Source: Sphaerisporangium corydalis (GTDB taxonomy: Bacteria; Actinomycetota; Actinomycetes; Streptosporangiales; Streptosporangiaceae). Taken from it: a stretch of DNA of 64,000 bases. The stretch covers positions 1-64,000 of the forward strand of contig NZ_JANZYP010000051.1 in NCBI RefSeq assembly GCF_025506355.1, written 5' to 3'. Positions 63,409 through 64,000 of the stretch are shown one piece after another. The position numbers and the translations under genes are program-made. A model generated the notes under the pieces. The model did not search any database. It saw only the letters and a program-made list of their open reading frames with translations, and had not been told where the DNA came from. Numbering within the stretch: position 1 is the first letter of the stretch; every line of letters starts with the position of its first letter.

Positions 63409-64000
63409 TCATTCCTCGTCGCCGATCCGGGTGAGCTTGTCGGGGTTGGAGACGGAGTAGATCCCCGACACCCGCTCGCCGTCCGGGCTGAGGTCGATGA
63501 CCATGACGGCGAACGGGGCGTCGCCGGAGAACAGCAGCGCCGAGGGGTCGCCGTTGACCGTCCGGTACCGGACCTCCAGGTCCTCGGGGGCGCGGGAGGC
63601 GACCCCGGCGATCATGCGGGCGACCTTGTCGCGGCCGTGCACCGGGCGCAGGCCGGCGGCCCGGGACCTGCCGCCGCCGTCGGTCCACATCGTCACGTCC
63701 GGCGCCAGGATCCGCAGAAGGGCGTCCAGGTCGCCGCCGAGCGCGGCGGCCAGGAACCGCTCGGTCACCTGCCGCTGGACGCGGGGATCGGCCTGGTAGC
63801 GGGGGCGGCGGGCGTGGACGTGCTCGCGGGCGCGGTGGGCGAGCTGCCGCACGGCCGCCGGGGCGCGGCCGATGATGCCGGCGATCTCGGTGTGGGCGTA
63901 CCCGAACACCTCGTGCAGGACGAACACCGCGCGCTCCAGCGGGGTGAGCGTCTCCAGCACCACCAGCATCGCCATCGAGATCGACTCGGCGCGCAGGGCC
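63409..64000 (-). CDS. ECF41-type RNA polymerase sigma factor with SnoaL-like C-terminal domain (5' end outside window)
   Basis: The frame stays open to the window edge, so the N terminus (region 2) is missing. Present: sigma region 4 (LTPLERAVFVLHEVFGYAHTEIAGIIGRAPAAVRQL, in parts) and the C-terminal SnoaL-like extension with the two ECF41 signatures WTDGGGR and NPDKL. In this family the extension acts as an internal regulator of the sigma factor. An ATG at 63975 is internal, since homologous sequence (ALRAESISM) continues upstream of it. Targets are unknown. Confidence 0.93.
   Translation of the reverse strand, partial: ALRAESISMAMLVVLETLTPLERAVFVLHEVFGYAHTEIAGIIGRAPAAVRQLAHRAREHVHARRPRYQADPRVQRQVTERFLAAALGGDLDALLRILAPDVTMWTDGGGRSRAAGLRPVHGRDKVARMIAGVASRAPEDLEVRYRTVNGDPSALLFSGDAPFAVMVIDLSPDGERVSGIYSVSNPDKLTRIGDEE

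Overview
The window reads as the chromosome of a high-GC, filamentous-type actinomycete. Evidence: very G+C-rich DNA with third-position GC bias, frequent GTG/TTG starts, overlapping GTGA/ATGA stop-starts, an ECF41-type sigma factor, an RppA-type type III PKS, a secreted GH9 cellulase under a CebR box, and a Ser/Thr kinase with a WD40-like propeller. A Streptosporangiales-like genus would fit, but the sequence alone does not fix the genus. No tRNA, rRNA, insertion sequence, phage or CRISPR array was seen.

Region 1 (1-21.5 kb) is the right-hand part of a hybrid NRPS gene cluster, all on the + strand and tightly coupled. It opens inside a large NRPS (T-C-A-T-C-A-T-TE). Next come an arginine-hydroxylase-like oxygenase and a capreomycidine-synthase-like PLP enzyme (VioC/VioD-like pair), a tryptophan-2,3-dioxygenase homologue lacking the usual active-site His, MbtH, a type II thioesterase, a SyrP/TauD-like oxygenase, a stand-alone A-T protein with a glutamine-like code, a luciferase-like monooxygenase, a KAS III, a crotonyl-CoA carboxylase/reductase, an aspartate decarboxylase (beta-alanine source), a MaoC pair, a ketoreductase and an HTH-STAND regulator. 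Both A domains of the large NRPS lack Asp235, which together with PanD points to beta-alanine-type units. The KAS III/KR/MaoC/CCR set would make an alkylmalonyl-CoA extender, so a PKS probably lies upstream of the window.

Region 2 (21.6-32.4 kb) is mixed: a GH9 cellulase, a convergent pair of large proteins of unknown function (901 and 421 aa), an FAD monooxygenase with divergent TetR, a small membrane-protein/XRE pair behind a perfect 16-bp inverted repeat, and an MDR oxidoreductase.

Region 3 (32.4-46.5 kb) looks like a quinate/shikimate-to-protocatechuate catabolic locus: a Liv-type ABC importer (with LivM and LivG fused), TetR, 3-dehydroshikimate dehydratase, shikimate/quinate dehydrogenase, LigAB-type ring-opening dioxygenase, a citryl-CoA-lyase-like protein, a CaiB-type CoA-transferase, an amidohydrolase and an IclR regulator. 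Two pairs of conserved operator boxes tie it into two regulons.

Region 4 (46.5-64 kb) holds Dps, a TetR plus ABC exporter operon, an AT-richer gap, an RppA-type PKS with a cupin (flaviolin-type pathway), an AraC/GyrI regulator, a cell-surface DUF11-like protein, a kinase/WD40 receptor, AAC(3), an SDR with divergent TetR and paired operators, and the 3' part of an ECF41 sigma factor gene.
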